Assembly (NCBI GenBank): GCA_039794565.1
Contig: JAUQVX010000011.1
Coordinates: forward strand, 1-64,000
Length of the DNA: 64,000 nt
Source: Gloeomargarita sp. SRBZ-1_bins_9
GTDB taxonomy: Bacteria; Cyanobacteriota; Cyanobacteriia; Gloeomargaritales; Gloeomargaritaceae
Direction of reading: 5' to 3'
Shown in pieces: positions 48,861 through 58,799 of this stretch. Below the pieces are notes generated by a model, which was given only the letters and a program-made list of their open reading frames with translations, searched no databases and was not told where the DNA came from. The first letter of the stretch is position 1. Each line of letters opens with the position of its first letter. The translations under genes and the position numbers were made by a program.

Positions 48861-50008
48861 CAACTCGCTTGGAGTTCCGTCCATGACGCTTGGACCCTCT
48901 GGGCGATTGTTCTCAATTCCGACAGGGGCAACCCCCCTTTGTGACGAGTAGCCCGTCGGCGCACAAGGGCCAAAATTGCCTGAGCTTGGGCGGGCGTGAC
49001 CTGCACCCCCATCTGCTGTAAAACGTGAGTGATGGCGTGGGTACCCGAATGTTTGCCAATCACCAGTTGCCGCTGTCGTCCCACCCGCTCCGGGGGATAG
49101 GGTTCATAGGTCAAGGGGTCAGTCAGTACGCCGTGGGCATGGATACCCGCCTCATGGGCAAAGGTGTTGATGCCAACAACCGCCTTGCACAAGGGTGGAC
49201 GACAATTAGCCGCCTGGGCCACCCGTTGGGACAGTTCCCAGAAACGGCTGGTGTCTATGGGCAACCGACAGCCATAAATCTCCTGCAAGGCCAGCACCAC
49301 CTCCTCCAAGGCCGCATTCCCAGCCCGTTCCCCTAAACCGTTGACCGTCGTGTTCACCGCACGGGCGCCGGCGCGAATTCCCGCCAGGGCGTTGGCCGTG
49401 GCCATACCGAAATCGTCGTGGGTGTGCATCTCCACCGGAATCGCCAGCGCCTCGGTCAAATGCCGTACCTGATCATAGGTTGTAAAAGGGTCAAGACAGC
49501 CGACTGTATCGCAAAACCGGAACCGTTCCGCCCCCCACGCCTGGGCTGCCGTGGCCACCTCCAATAGAAACCTAGGGTCAGCGCGGGAACTATCCTCTCC
49601 CCCGACGGCCACAAATAACCCCTGGTCCTTGGCGAATTGGATACAGGCCCGTAACTGCTGGAGCATCGCCTGCCGATCGCCTTGGAACTTCACCCCGATT
49701 TGCACCTCTGACACCGGCACCGAGATATGCACCCGGCGTAGCCCACAGGCCAGAGAAGCCCGCAGGTCCTCCAGGCGGCAACGATTCCAGCCAATCAACT
49801 GGGCCTTGAGACCCGCCCGAACGATGCGCCGGATGGCTTTTGCTTCCTCCCCCCCCATGGCCGGGATACCCACTTCCAATTCCGGAATGCCGATGGCGTC
49901 CAGCAAGCGGGCAATGGCCAGTTTTTCCTCAGGGGTAAACGCTACGCCTGCCGCCTGTTCCCCATCCCGCAGGGTTGTATCGTTGATCCAAACCATCTCC
50001 AGCATCAT
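48860..50008 (-). CDS. nifV: Homocitrate synthase NifV
   Basis: 382 residues. Condenses acetyl-CoA and 2-oxoglutarate to (R)-homocitrate, the organic ligand of FeMo-cofactor. DRE-TIM motif INDTTLRDGEQ at the N-terminus, VHISVPVSEVQIGVKF, FRFCDTVGC, metal ligands in EMHTHDDFGMATANALAG, NTTVNGLGERAGNAALEEV, and the C-terminal INTFAHEAGIHAHGV. No LeuA-type regulatory domain is present. I chose ATG 50008 with AGAGG just upstream; ATG at 49996 or 50041 are alternatives. Reads toward nifZ. Confidence 0.95.
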   Translation of the reverse strand: MMLEMVWINDTTLRDGEQAAGVAFTPEEKLAIARLLDAIGIPELEVGIPAMGGEEAKAIRRIVRAGLKAQLIGWNRCRLEDLRASLACGLRRVHISVPVSEVQIGVKFQGDRQAMLQQLRACIQFAKDQGLFVAVGGEDSSRADPRFLLEVATAAQAWGAERFRFCDTVGCLDPFTTYDQVRHLTEALAIPVEMHTHDDFGMATANALAGIRAGARAVNTTVNGLGERAGNAALEEVVLALQEIYGCRLPIDTSRFWELSQRVAQAANCRPPLCKAVVGINTFAHEAGIHAHGVLTDPLTYEPYPPERVGRQRQLVIGKHSGTHAITHVLQQMGVQVTPAQAQAILALVRRRATRHKGGLPLSELRTIAQRVQASWTELQAS

Positions 50009-50087
50009 GGCCTCTAACCAAACAGGAATGGCCTGAACCACCTGGCGGTATAAAGACGAATAAACACCACAAACCTGATCCCATCCA

Positions 50088-50339
50088 TTACCCGCCGGGT
50101 ACCGCTAAACTCTGCCAACAACGCTCTAACCAATCCACCTGCTGCTGGCGGGAGCTATTAAACCGGAACAGGATCATGGCCACCAGAATCGCCTGATGGC
50201 AATTTTTGATTTCTACGGCCAGGGAACCATCTGCCAAACATTCACAAGCAATTGCCAATTCCTGGAGACGCGCGCGGATATTCCACCGCTCTCCCACCGG
50301 TAAGGTTTCGATATGGTCTGTCAAAATAGCCTCCCACAT
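50088..50339 (-). CDS. Small Asr1405/Asl0597-type protein of the nif region
   Basis: 83 residues. Begins MWEAILTDHIETLPVGERWNI; internal CLADGSLAVEIKNCHQAILVAM and a C-terminal QQVDWLERCWQ are conserved elements of a small cyanobacterial family named after Anabaena Asr1405 and Asl0597. In Anabaena asr1405 lies beside nifV, as here. It may be a small nitrogenase-related accessory or regulator, but its function is unknown. 79 bp separate it from nifV; it reads away from the nif control region and could be the first gene of that operon. Confidence 0.7.
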   Translation of the reverse strand: MWEAILTDHIETLPVGERWNIRARLQELAIACECLADGSLAVEIKNCHQAILVAMILFRFNSSRQQQVDWLERCWQSLAVPGG

Positions 50340-50656
50340 AAGCCTGATCCCCTATTTCCTGTTCCTTTCGTTATAACAAGCCCCTGTCTTGCCCTCGCCT
50401 GGTACCCCTGGATCCCTGATTGTTTAGTTAGGTTGTACTCAGCCCCCACCGGCGACCTGTGTCCCCGTTAACGGCTGGCTTGACAGCTCTAGACCCATGC
50501 CGACTCCTGGAATGAACTGGAATTTTTCTCCCTAGGCCGTTCTATTTTTGTCCGGTGCAACAAGGATTTTGGGGGATTTGGAAATTCCTCTGCCTCTGTA
50601 CCCCCCCTTCTCTCGCCTGGCTAACCGACGATAGGCGAAATTTTACATCAATTTTG

Positions 50657-50701
50657 GTATTATATGTAACGGTCTAAATATGCTAGTGTTATGATTGATA
50701 C
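50657..50701. promoter_or_regulatory. Imperfect dyad of two GTAT-N6-TAAC elements (NtcA- or CnfR-like candidate)
   Basis: GTATTATATGTAAC (50657-50670, plus strand) and GTATCAATCATAAC (minus strand, reading 50701-50688) share GTAT-N6-TAAC and face each other across 17 bp. Each half differs from the NtcA consensus GTAN8TAC by one base in the right half. Symmetry suits a divergent control region. The distance to the nifB start (256 bp) is long for a class II NtcA site. Confidence 0.4.
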
Positions 50702-50899
50702 AAAAGATGCGATCGATGGGTGTCAATCGAGGCTGGAGTTGAGTAGATTTTAAGGCTGTTTCCCCTGTCGAAAGGGTTTCCTCTGGGGGGAAAAATACCC
50801 GATTCTTGATGTCCTTAAAAGTGCTATGTCCCATGGGTAGGGTTGTGGGGGATTGAGTACCTACCTAACCAATTTAATGAGGGGATTTGAGGGGTATCA

Positions 50900-50928
50900 T
50901 TGGGGCGCAAAAACGGCAGTGATATAAC
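50900..50928 (+). promoter_or_regulatory. nifB: Candidate nifB promoter
   Basis: TTGGGG and TATAAC separated by exactly 17 bases, with the -10 ending 29 bases upstream of the nifB ATG. The -10 is good; the -35 is weak, as expected for an activated promoter. Confidence 0.45.
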
Positions 50929-50957
50929 GATGGCATCGGATAGGGAGGCCTCAAAAA

Positions 50958-52385
50958 ATGGCAACCGATGCCCCAACCCACTGCCGTTGTACCCAAAACG
51001 GGCTGGCTGACGCTCTGGTGGAACGGGATGCCCGTTTACAGGCGCGGATTGCCCGGCACCCTTGCTACAGCGAGGAGGCCCATCACCACTACGCCCGCAT
51101 GCATGTGGCAGTGGCCCCCGCCTGTAACATCCAGTGCCACTACTGCAACCGCAAGTACGACTGTGCCAACGAAAGCCGACCAGGGGTGGTCAGCGAAGTC
51201 CTCACACCCGAAGAGGCCCTGCGCAAGGTGTTGGTGATCGCCGGGAAAATTCCCCAGTTGACGGTGGTGGGGATTGCCGGGCCAGGGGACCCTTTAGCCA
51301 ATCCCCAGCAGACCTTTCGCACCTTTGAACTCCTGGCTGAGCACGCGCCCGACCTGAAGCTGTGTCTTTCCACCAACGGTTTGAACTTGCCGGACTACAT
51401 TGACCGGATCAAGGCCCTGGGTATTGACCACGTGACGGTCACCATCAACGCCATTGACCCGGAGATTGCCGCACAAATCTACCCTTGGATTCGCTGGCAA
51501 CGCAAGCGTATCTACGGAAAAGAAGCAGTCAAAATCCTGCTAGAGCGGCAAAAAGAAGGGCTGGAGGCTTTACAAAAAGCTGATATTCTCTGCAAGGTGA
51601 ATTCGGTGATGATTCCGGGGATCAACGACCGGCACTTGCTGGAGGTCAATCAGTTTATCCGGGAGAAGGGGGCCTTTATTCACAACATCATGCCCCTGAT
51701 TTCCGACCCCGCCCACGGCACCTACTTTGGTCTCCACGGGCAACGGGGACCCACACCCCAGGAACTGAAAGCCCTACAGGACCAATGTGCAGGGAATATG
51801 CGCATCATGCGCCACTGTCGCCAGTGCCGGGCTGATGCCATTGGTCTGCTGGGGGAGGACCGCTCCCAGGAGTTTCCCAAGGCCAAAGTGATGACCATGC
51901 CGGTGACCTATGACCCTGAGCAACGCCGCCGGGTGCAGGAGCAGGTCGAACGCCAGCGCCGGGAATTGGCTGCCCTGAAAGCCCAACTGACGACTGCTCC
52001 CGCAGCCCCCACCCCCAAAATCTTGGTGGCCGTGGCCAGCAAAGGCGGCGGTTTGGTCAATCAACACTTTGGTCACGCCAAGGAATTTCTCATCTACGAG
52101 GTGGACGGGGCCAGTGTCAATTTCGTTGGCCATCGCAAGGTGGCCCAGTACTGCCAGGGGGGCTACGGCGAGGAGGCCACCATGGAACACATCCTGGCGG
52201 CGATTGCCGATTGTCAAGGGGTGCTCTGTAGCAAGATTGGCGCCTGCCCCCAAGAAAAACTGCGCCAGCGGGGCATCGAACCCTTTGAGGATTACGACGC
52301 GATTGACGTCGTGGCCCGCAAGTTCTACAGCAAATTTCTGCAAACCCAACCGGAGGTGTGCCATGCCTTACAAAACGCCGAATGA
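50958..52385 (+). CDS. nifB: FeMo-cofactor biosynthesis protein NifB
   Basis: 475 residues. Radical SAM enzyme making the 8Fe carbide precursor NifB-co. The radical SAM cysteines are at 56, 60 and 63 (CNIQCHYC), followed by NRKYDC, and [29 protein letters not shown] and [15 protein letters not shown] are NifB-specific, and the CRQC motif holds further cluster ligands. The C-terminal ~120 residues are the NifX-like domain ([21 protein letters not shown]). AGGGAGG lies upstream of the ATG. The end overlaps the fdxN-like gene by 23 bp. Confidence 0.98.
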   Translation: MATDAPTHCRCTQNGLADALVERDARLQARIARHPCYSEEAHHHYARMHVAVAPACNIQCHYCNRKYDCANESRPGVVSEVLTPEEALRKVLVIAGKIPQLTVVGIAGPGDPLANPQQTFRTFELLAEHAPDLKLCLSTNGLNLPDYIDRIKALGIDHVTVTINAIDPEIAAQIYPWIRWQRKRIYGKEAVKILLERQKEGLEALQKADILCKVNSVMIPGINDRHLLEVNQFIREKGAFIHNIMPLISDPAHGTYFGLHGQRGPTPQELKALQDQCAGNMRIMRHCRQCRADAIGLLGEDRSQEFPKAKVMTMPVTYDPEQRRRVQEQVERQRRELAALKAQLTTAPAAPTPKILVAVASKGGGLVNQHFGHAKEFLIYEVDGASVNFVGHRKVAQYCQGGYGEEATMEHILAAIADCQGVLCSKIGACPQEKLRQRGIEPFEDYDAIDVVARKFYSKFLQTQPEVCHALQNAE

Positions 52386-52641
52386 GTACATGAGTTGGGG
52401 GGAGTGTTGCAGTCGTTGTCCCCAGGGGGCTATCCAGCGCATCGGGCACCACTACTGCTGGGACCCGCGCCGGTGCAACCGTTGCCGCGACCTGGGGGAA
52501 TACCGCTGCGGGGGTATTTTTGAGGACAACTCTCCTGACCAACTGGAGGACATCAGCAGCTACTGGCGCCAGTGGTTTGCTACCTACCAGCAACACCTGG
52601 CCCGTTTACAGACCCAGCAGGGGGTGGGAGGTCGCCCATGA
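52363..52641 (+). CDS. Degenerate FdxN-like ferredoxin in the nifB-nifS slot
   Basis: 92 residues, start ATG 52363 with GGAGG upstream, inside the end of nifB. The position is that of fdxN, a 2[4Fe-4S] ferredoxin that serves NifB. It keeps the tell-tale CPQGAI, Y-x-W-D, CNRC and NSP segments. It has seven cysteines (15, 16, 19, 32, 38, 41, 49), but the eight-ligand pattern is broken: positions 9 and 12 (Tyr, Trp) replace the first two ligands and Phe53-Glu54 replaces the last CP. A Gln/Tyr-rich helical tail of about 35 residues follows. The nifS start overlaps its stop (ATGA). Role uncertain. Confidence 0.75.
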   Translation: MPYKTPNEYMSWGECCSRCPQGAIQRIGHHYCWDPRRCNRCRDLGEYRCGGIFEDNSPDQLEDISSYWRQWFATYQQHLARLQTQQGVGGRP

Positions 52642-53840
52642 CCGTCGTTTACCTGGATAACAACGCCACTACTGCCGTCGCGCCGGAAGTCCTGGAGGCC
52701 ATGTTACCCTACCTGACCACCGCCTACGGCAATCCGTCGAGCATGCACCGCTTTGGCGGTCAAGTAGCGCAGGCCATCCAGACCGCTCGGGAACAGGTAG
52801 CTGACCTGCTGGGGGCCACACCGACAGAAATCGTGTTTACCAGCGGCGGTACGGAAGGCAACAATACAGCCATTCGCTCGGCACTGGCTAGCTTCCCCAA
52901 CCGGCGCCATATCGTCACCACCCAGGTGGAACACGCCTGCGTGCGCAATCTCTGCCGACACTTGGAAAAGCAGGGCTACCAGGTGACTTACCTGTCGGTG
53001 GACCGGCGGGGACAACTGGACCTACTGGAACTGGAGGCGGCCTTGACCGGTGATACGGCCCTGGTGTCGGTGATGTGGGCCAACAACGAAACAGGCGTCC
53101 TGTTTCCCATTGACCAAATCGGCGCACTGGTGAAGTCCCGGGGGGTGTTGTTCCACGTGGATGCCGTACAAGCGGTGGGGAAGATTCCTATCCATCTGCA
53201 GGACAGCCCCATTGACTTGCTCACCCTGTCCGGGCACAAATTCCATGCCCCCAAGGGGATTGGTGCGCTGTATGTGCGGCGGGGTGTGCCGTTTCGCCCC
53301 TTGCTCCTTGGCGGTCACCAGGAGCGGAACCGCCGGGCGGGTACGGAAAACGTGGCGGGGAGCGTGGGCCTAGGCCGGGCGGCGGTTTTGGCCAAGCAAC
53401 ACCTGGCGGACATGGCGCGGGTGCAAGCCCTGCGGGACCACCTGGAGCAGTCCATTCTCAGGGCCATCCCCGAAACCGTGGTCAACGGCCAGGGCAGCCC
53501 CCGTCTACCTAACACCAGCAACCTCGGTTTCAAGTACATCGAAGGGGAAGCCATCCTGCTGCTGCTGGACCGGGAGGGCATCTGCGCGTCGTCCGGGTCG
53601 GCCTGCACGTCGGCTTCCCTGGAACCGTCCCATGTGTTGCAGGCGATGGGACTGCCCTATAGCGTCCTGCACGGCTCCATTCGCTTGAGTCTCTCGCGCT
53701 ATACCACCCCGGCCGACATTGAACGGGTGCTGGCGGTGCTGCCGGGGATTGTCGCCCAACTGCGCGCTCTCTCCCCCTTTAGCGATGACGAGAGCGATTG
53801 GCTGACTGAGCGCACCCACGCCCTGCTGGCAACTGGTTAG
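52638..53840 (+). CDS. nifS: Nitrogenase-associated cysteine desulfurase NifS
   Basis: 400 residues. PLP enzyme that supplies sulfur for nitrogenase iron-sulfur clusters. Landmarks: [27 protein letters not shown], the PLP Lys in [28 protein letters not shown], and catalytic Cys in [22 protein letters not shown] 52638 overlaps the fdxN-like stop (ATGA). nifU follows 10 bp downstream, and the pair forms the dedicated NifUS assembly system. Confidence 0.97.
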   Translation: MTVVYLDNNATTAVAPEVLEAMLPYLTTAYGNPSSMHRFGGQVAQAIQTAREQVADLLGATPTEIVFTSGGTEGNNTAIRSALASFPNRRHIVTTQVEHACVRNLCRHLEKQGYQVTYLSVDRRGQLDLLELEAALTGDTALVSVMWANNETGVLFPIDQIGALVKSRGVLFHVDAVQAVGKIPIHLQDSPIDLLTLSGHKFHAPKGIGALYVRRGVPFRPLLLGGHQERNRRAGTENVAGSVGLGRAAVLAKQHLADMARVQALRDHLEQSILRAIPETVVNGQGSPRLPNTSNLGFKYIEGEAILLLLDREGICASSGSACTSASLEPSHVLQAMGLPYSVLHGSIRLSLSRYTTPADIERVLAVLPGIVAQLRALSPFSDDESDWLTERTHALLATG

Positions 53841-53850
53841 GAGGTCAGCC

Positions 53851-54681
53851 ATGTGGAACTACAGCGACAAGGTTTTGGACCACTTCTATCACCCCCGCAA
53901 CCAGGGAGCCATCGAAGACAAGGGGGAGTCAGGGATAGCGGTGGTGCGGGGCGAGGTAGGAAGCCTGGCCTGTGGCGATGCCCTGCGCCTGTATCTCAAG
54001 ATTGACCGGGCCAGCGACCGCATTCTGGATGCGAAGTTCCAAACCTTTGGTTGCACCAGTGCCATTGCTGCGTCATCAGCCCTGACGGAAATGGTCAAGG
54101 GACGCACCGTGGACGAGGCGCTGGCTATTAGCAACCAGGACATTGCCGACTACTTGGATGGCTTGCCGCCCCAGAAAATGCACTGCTCAGTCATGGGGCA
54201 AGAGGCGCTGGAGCAGGCCATTGCCCAGTACCGGGGGTGGCCGATAGCACAACCCACGGCAGACCACAGCCCCCTGGTGTGTACCTGCTTCGGGGTGAGT
54301 GAGGAGCGCATCCGCAAAGTCGTCCGGGAAAACCGCCTGACCACGGTAGAGGAGGTGACCCACTACCTGAAGGCAGGGGGGGGTTGCGGCACTTGTCGGG
54401 AGGCGATTGCCGACATCCTGGCCCGTACCATTGCTCCCCCCCGCTTGACCACCCTGCAAAAAATCCAGCGGATTCAGGCGGTACTGGCGGAGCTGCGCCC
54501 CCTGCTCCAGCAAGACGGCGGCGATGTGGAACTGGTGGACCTGGAGGGGGACTGCGTCTGGGTGCAACTCCAAGGGGCCTGCGGTGATTGCCCCAGCCGC
54601 CTGGTCACCGTGAAAGACCTGATCCAAGTCCGCCTGCAACGGGTCCTAGGTCCAGCGGTGGTTGTCGAAGCTCTGGCGTAA
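53851..54681 (+). CDS. nifU: Iron-sulfur cluster assembly scaffold NifU
   Basis: 276 residues in three domains. N-terminal IscU-like domain with cluster cysteines 41, 68 and 112 (SLACGD, FGCTSA, KMHCSV). Middle BFD-like [2Fe-2S] domain with [10 protein letters not shown] and GGGCGTC. C-terminal Nfu domain with [15 protein letters not shown]. Assembles clusters with NifS and passes them to NifH and others. GAGGTCAGCC with a GGAGG-like SD precedes the ATG. Followed by the 140-bp nifU-nifH gap. Confidence 0.97.
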   Translation: MWNYSDKVLDHFYHPRNQGAIEDKGESGIAVVRGEVGSLACGDALRLYLKIDRASDRILDAKFQTFGCTSAIAASSALTEMVKGRTVDEALAISNQDIADYLDGLPPQKMHCSVMGQEALEQAIAQYRGWPIAQPTADHSPLVCTCFGVSEERIRKVVRENRLTTVEEVTHYLKAGGGCGTCREAIADILARTIAPPRLTTLQKIQRIQAVLAELRPLLQQDGGDVELVDLEGDCVWVQLQGACGDCPSRLVTVKDLIQVRLQRVLGPAVVVEALA

Positions 54682-54701
54682 AGGAGATTAAGGAGGTTGC
54701 C

Positions 54702-54767
54702 ATGTGGGTTCTGACTACACCGGGTAAACGCTCACCCCCACGGGTTGATGGCCCTTCCCTGGGCTAA
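54702..54767 (+). CDS. Possible 21-residue leader peptide upstream of nifH
   Basis: ATG at 54702 to TAA at 54767, 21 codons before the stop, starting M-W-V-L-T-T-P-G-K. A strong AAGGAGG lies 6 bases before the ATG, just after the nifU stop. No similarity recognised. It may be an uncoupling leader or a chance frame behind a strong SD; the SD is the only real evidence. Confidence 0.3.
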   Translation: MWVLTTPGKRSPPRVDGPSLG

Positions 54768-54783
54768 TTCTGCGGTTGCATGC

Positions 54784-54810
54784 GTGGTTGTTGGTTGTTT
54801 GGTTTGTTTT
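54784..54810 (+). other. G/T-only tract upstream of nifH
   Basis: After TGC, the stretch GTGGTTGTTGGTTGTTTGG and on to GTTTGTTTT contains only G and T, directly before the nifH SD (AGGAGG). As RNA it would be unstructured G/U sequence. It could set mRNA processing or ribosome access for nifH; no known motif was matched. Confidence 0.35.
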
Positions 54811-54812
54811 AG

Positions 54813-55703
<891 letters not shown>

Positions 55704-55782
55704 CCCCTATGGGCGTGCAACGCTTGCTCGCTTGGGGGTGTTGGACGCCCTATCCCTTACCCATCCATCTGGAGGAACCACC

Positions 55783-57237
55783 ATGAGCAGCGTGTACCAA
55801 GAGCGCAAAGAAATCATCCAGGAGGTGCTGGCGGCTTACCCCGAAAAGACCCGCAAGAAACGACAGAAGCATCTCAACGTCCTGGCCGCAGGGGCTACAG
55901 ACTGTGGCGTGAAGTCCAATATCAAGTCCATCCCTGGAGTGATGACCACCCGCGGTTGCGCCTATGCCGGTTCCAAGGGGGTGGTCTGGGGACCTGTCAA
56001 GGACGTCATCCATCTCAGCCATGGTCCCGTGGGCTGCGGATATTACTCCTGGTCAGGGCGCCGCAATTACTACGTGGGCACCACTGGTGTGGACAGCTTT
56101 GTCACCATGCAGTTCACTACCGATTTCCAGGAGCGGGATATTGTCTTTGGGGGGGATAAGAAGCTGGCCCAGGCCATTGACGAAATGGCTACCCTGTTTC
56201 CCTTGGCCAAGGGCATCACGATCGAATCCGAGTGTCCTATCGGGCTGATTGGGGATGACATCGAAGCCGTTGCCCGCCACAAGAGCAAAGACATCGGCAA
56301 GCTCGTGGTGCCGGTGCGGTGCGAAGGTTTCCGGGGGGTTTCCCAATCCCTGGGGCACCACATCGCCAACGACACCATCCGCGACTGGGTGTTCCCCACC
56401 TATGACAAGGTGAGCGACGCCGAGCTGGGCTTTAGCCCGTCTCCCTACGACGTGGCTATCATCGGCGATTACAACATCGGGGGTGATGCCTGGGCTTCGC
56501 GCATCCTGCTGGAGGAAATGGGGCTACGGGTGGTCTGCCAATTCTCCGGTGATTGCACCCTGCAGGAGATGAAACTGGCCCCCCGGGTCAAGCTGAATCT
56601 CATCCACTGCTACCGCTCCATGAATTACCTGTGCCGGCACATGGAAGAAAAGTACGGTATTCCTTGGGTGGAGTACAACTTCTTCGGCCCCACGGAAATT
56701 GCCAACTCCCTGCGCAAAATCGCCGCCTTTTTTGACGAAACCATCCAGCAAAAAGCCGAGGCCGTCATTGCCAAGCACCAACCCCAGGCCGAGGCAGTGA
56801 TCGCCAAATACCGGCCCCGCCTCGAGGGCAAGCGGGTGATGGTGATGGTGGGAGGATTGCGGCCCCGCCACGTGATTCCCGCTTTCCGGGACTTGGGTAT
56901 GGAGGTGATCGGCACCGGTTACGAATTTGGTCATAGCGATGATTACCAACGCACGGTCCACTACGCTGACCCCGGCACGGTAATTTACGACGATGTGACG
57001 GCCTACGAGTTTGAAGAGCTGGTTCGCCGACTGCGCCCCGACCTAATCGCCTCGGGCATCAAAGAAAAATACGTCTTCCAGAAGATGGCCTTGCCCTTCC
57101 GCCAGATGCACTCGTGGGATTATTCGGGTCCCTACCACGGCTACGATGGCTTTGCCGTCTTTGCCCGGGATATGGACCTGGCCCTCAACAGTCCCACCTG
57201 GACATTGGTCAAGGCCCCCTGGCACACCAACCCGTAA
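55783..57237 (+). CDS. nifD: Nitrogenase molybdenum-iron protein alpha chain NifD
   Basis: 484 residues. Holds FeMo-co and half of the P-cluster. P-cluster cysteines in [27 protein letters not shown] and [10 protein letters not shown]. FeMo-co Cys is in the [12 protein letters not shown] segment, His is in [20 protein letters not shown], and Gln and His in SQSLGHH line the cofactor. [12 protein letters not shown] is the cofactor loop. ATG 55783 follows TGGAGG; the open frame to 55732 is not needed. nifK starts 22 bp after. Confidence 0.99.
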   Translation: MSSVYQERKEIIQEVLAAYPEKTRKKRQKHLNVLAAGATDCGVKSNIKSIPGVMTTRGCAYAGSKGVVWGPVKDVIHLSHGPVGCGYYSWSGRRNYYVGTTGVDSFVTMQFTTDFQERDIVFGGDKKLAQAIDEMATLFPLAKGITIESECPIGLIGDDIEAVARHKSKDIGKLVVPVRCEGFRGVSQSLGHHIANDTIRDWVFPTYDKVSDAELGFSPSPYDVAIIGDYNIGGDAWASRILLEEMGLRVVCQFSGDCTLQEMKLAPRVKLNLIHCYRSMNYLCRHMEEKYGIPWVEYNFFGPTEIANSLRKIAAFFDETIQQKAEAVIAKHQPQAEAVIAKYRPRLEGKRVMVMVGGLRPRHVIPAFRDLGMEVIGTGYEFGHSDDYQRTVHYADPGTVIYDDVTAYEFEELVRRLRPDLIASGIKEKYVFQKMALPFRQMHSWDYSGPYHGYDGFAVFARDMDLALNSPTWTLVKAPWHTNP

Positions 57238-57259
57238 ACCGTTTAGGGAGGACTGCACC

Positions 57260-58789
57260 ATGTCGCAACAGGTTGACGCGATCCGAGACCATAGCCAGTT
57301 ATTTCAGCAGCCGGAGTACCAGGAACTCCTAGCCCGCAAGCGCCAGTGGGAAAACTGCCCCAGTCCTGAAGAGGTGCAGCGGGTGGCCGAGTGGACCAAG
57401 ACCTGGGACTACCGGGAAAAAAACTTTGCCCGCCAAGCCATTACCATCAACCCAGCGAAGGCCTGCCAACCCCTAGGAGCCATCTTTGCCGCTTCCGGGT
57501 TTGAGGGGACACTGCCGTTTGTGCACGGGTCCCAGGGCTGCGTGGCCTACTTTCGCACCCACCTGACCCGCAACTACAAAGAACCCTTTGCGGCGGTGTC
57601 TACTTCCATGACCGAGGATGCGGCGGTCTTCGGGGGACTGCAAAACATGATTGAGGGGTTGATGAATGCCTACACCCTCTATAAACCCAAGATGATTGCC
57701 GTCTGCACCACCTGCATGGCGGAAGTGATCGGGGATGACTTGGGGGCGTTCATCACCACGGCCAAAAGCGAGGGGGCCATCCCAGCAGAGGTACCGGTAC
57801 CCTTTGCCCACACCCCTAGCTTTGTCGGCTCCCACATCGATGGCTACGACAACATGCTCAAGGCCATCCTACAGACCCTAGAGGGGAAAAAGCAAGGCAG
57901 CAACGGCAAGCTGAATTTCATCCCCGGCTTTGACCCCTACGTAACCAACTTGCGCGAGTTACGGCGCATCTTGACCCTGATGGATATTCCCCATACCATC
58001 CTGGCGGACAACGCCGATACCTTTGATTCCCCCAACACCGGGGAATACGTGCTGTACCATGGGCGCACGACTCTGGCGGAGACCCGCGACGCGATTAACG
58101 CCGAGGCCACCATTGCCCTGCAGGCCTATGCCACGGAAAAAACCCGGGATTTCATCCAGACGGTCTGGCAACAGCCCACCTGCGTCCTGCGCCCCTTTGG
58201 CATTCGGGGGACCGATACCTTCCTGATGAAGCTGGCCAAGCTCACCGGTAAACCCATCCCCCCTGAACTGGAAGTGGAGCGGGGCCGCGCCGTGGATGCC
58301 ATGACCGATTCCCAGGCCTGGTTGCACGGCAAGCGGTTTGCCATTTACGGCGACCCGGACCTGGTGTTGTCCCTGCTAGGCTTCACCCTGGAGATGGGCA
58401 TGGAGCCGGTGCACATTGTGGTCACCAACAGCAACGAGGCCTTTGAGCAGGAGGCCAAGGAACTGCTGGCCCAGTACCCCCATGGCCAGGGCGCCACCCT
58501 GTGGGGCGGCAAGGACCTGTGGCATTTGCGGTCGCTGCTGTTTACCGAACCGGTGGACCTGCTGATTGGCAATTCCTACGGCAAGTACCTGTGGCGGGAC
58601 ACACAAACGCCTCTAGTGCGCATTGGTTATCCCATCTTCGACCGGCATCACCTGCACCGCTATCCCACCCTGGGCTACCAAGGGGCCATCAACCTACTCA
58701 ACTGGCTGGTGAATACGGTGCTGGATGAGGTGGACCGTCAGACCTTGATTCCTGGTAAGACGGACATCTCCTTTGATTTGATCCGCTAG
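57260..58789 (+). CDS. nifK: Nitrogenase molybdenum-iron protein beta chain NifK
   Basis: 509 residues. Forms half of the P-cluster. Cysteines in NPAKACQPLGAIFAA, HGSQGCVAYFRTHL and VCTTCMAEVIGDDL, and Ser in AVSTSMTEDAAVFGG, are the P-cluster ligands and gating Ser. N-terminal CPSPEEVQRVAEWTKTWDYRE is typical. ATG 57260 has an AGGGAGG SD. nifE starts 10 bp after the stop. Confidence 0.99.
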   Translation: MSQQVDAIRDHSQLFQQPEYQELLARKRQWENCPSPEEVQRVAEWTKTWDYREKNFARQAITINPAKACQPLGAIFAASGFEGTLPFVHGSQGCVAYFRTHLTRNYKEPFAAVSTSMTEDAAVFGGLQNMIEGLMNAYTLYKPKMIAVCTTCMAEVIGDDLGAFITTAKSEGAIPAEVPVPFAHTPSFVGSHIDGYDNMLKAILQTLEGKKQGSNGKLNFIPGFDPYVTNLRELRRILTLMDIPHTILADNADTFDSPNTGEYVLYHGRTTLAETRDAINAEATIALQAYATEKTRDFIQTVWQQPTCVLRPFGIRGTDTFLMKLAKLTGKPIPPELEVERGRAVDAMTDSQAWLHGKRFAIYGDPDLVLSLLGFTLEMGMEPVHIVVTNSNEAFEQEAKELLAQYPHGQGATLWGGKDLWHLRSLLFTEPVDLLIGNSYGKYLWRDTQTPLVRIGYPIFDRHHLHRYPTLGYQGAINLLNWLVNTVLDEVDRQTLIPGKTDISFDLIR

Positions 58790-58799
58790 GGGGTGCGCT

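Larger units (their letters stand above)
50340..50957. other. 618-bp divergent nif control region, no gene seen
   Basis: The only gene-free stretch above 300 bp. It separates the leftward asr1405-nifV-nifZ arm from the rightward nifB arm. It holds an A+T-rich core (about 50638-50715) with a 45-bp dyad, a potential stem-loop (TTTCCCC at 50759-50765 pairing with GGGGAAA at 50787-50793), and a nifB-side promoter at 50900-50928. The part nearer asr1405 (50340-50630) shows no obvious motif. A 63-codon frame on the minus strand (50834 to 50643) has no recognisable features. Confidence 0.7.

Noticed and set aside
50643-50834. 63-codon minus-strand frame in the nif control region
   Set aside because: No SD, no recognisable residues, and it covers the A+T-rich dyad region; most likely chance.
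56740-56840. Tandem repeat inside nifD ([19 protein letters not shown])
   Set aside because: Similar doubled AVIAKY segments are usual in cyanobacterial NifD before the cofactor loop.
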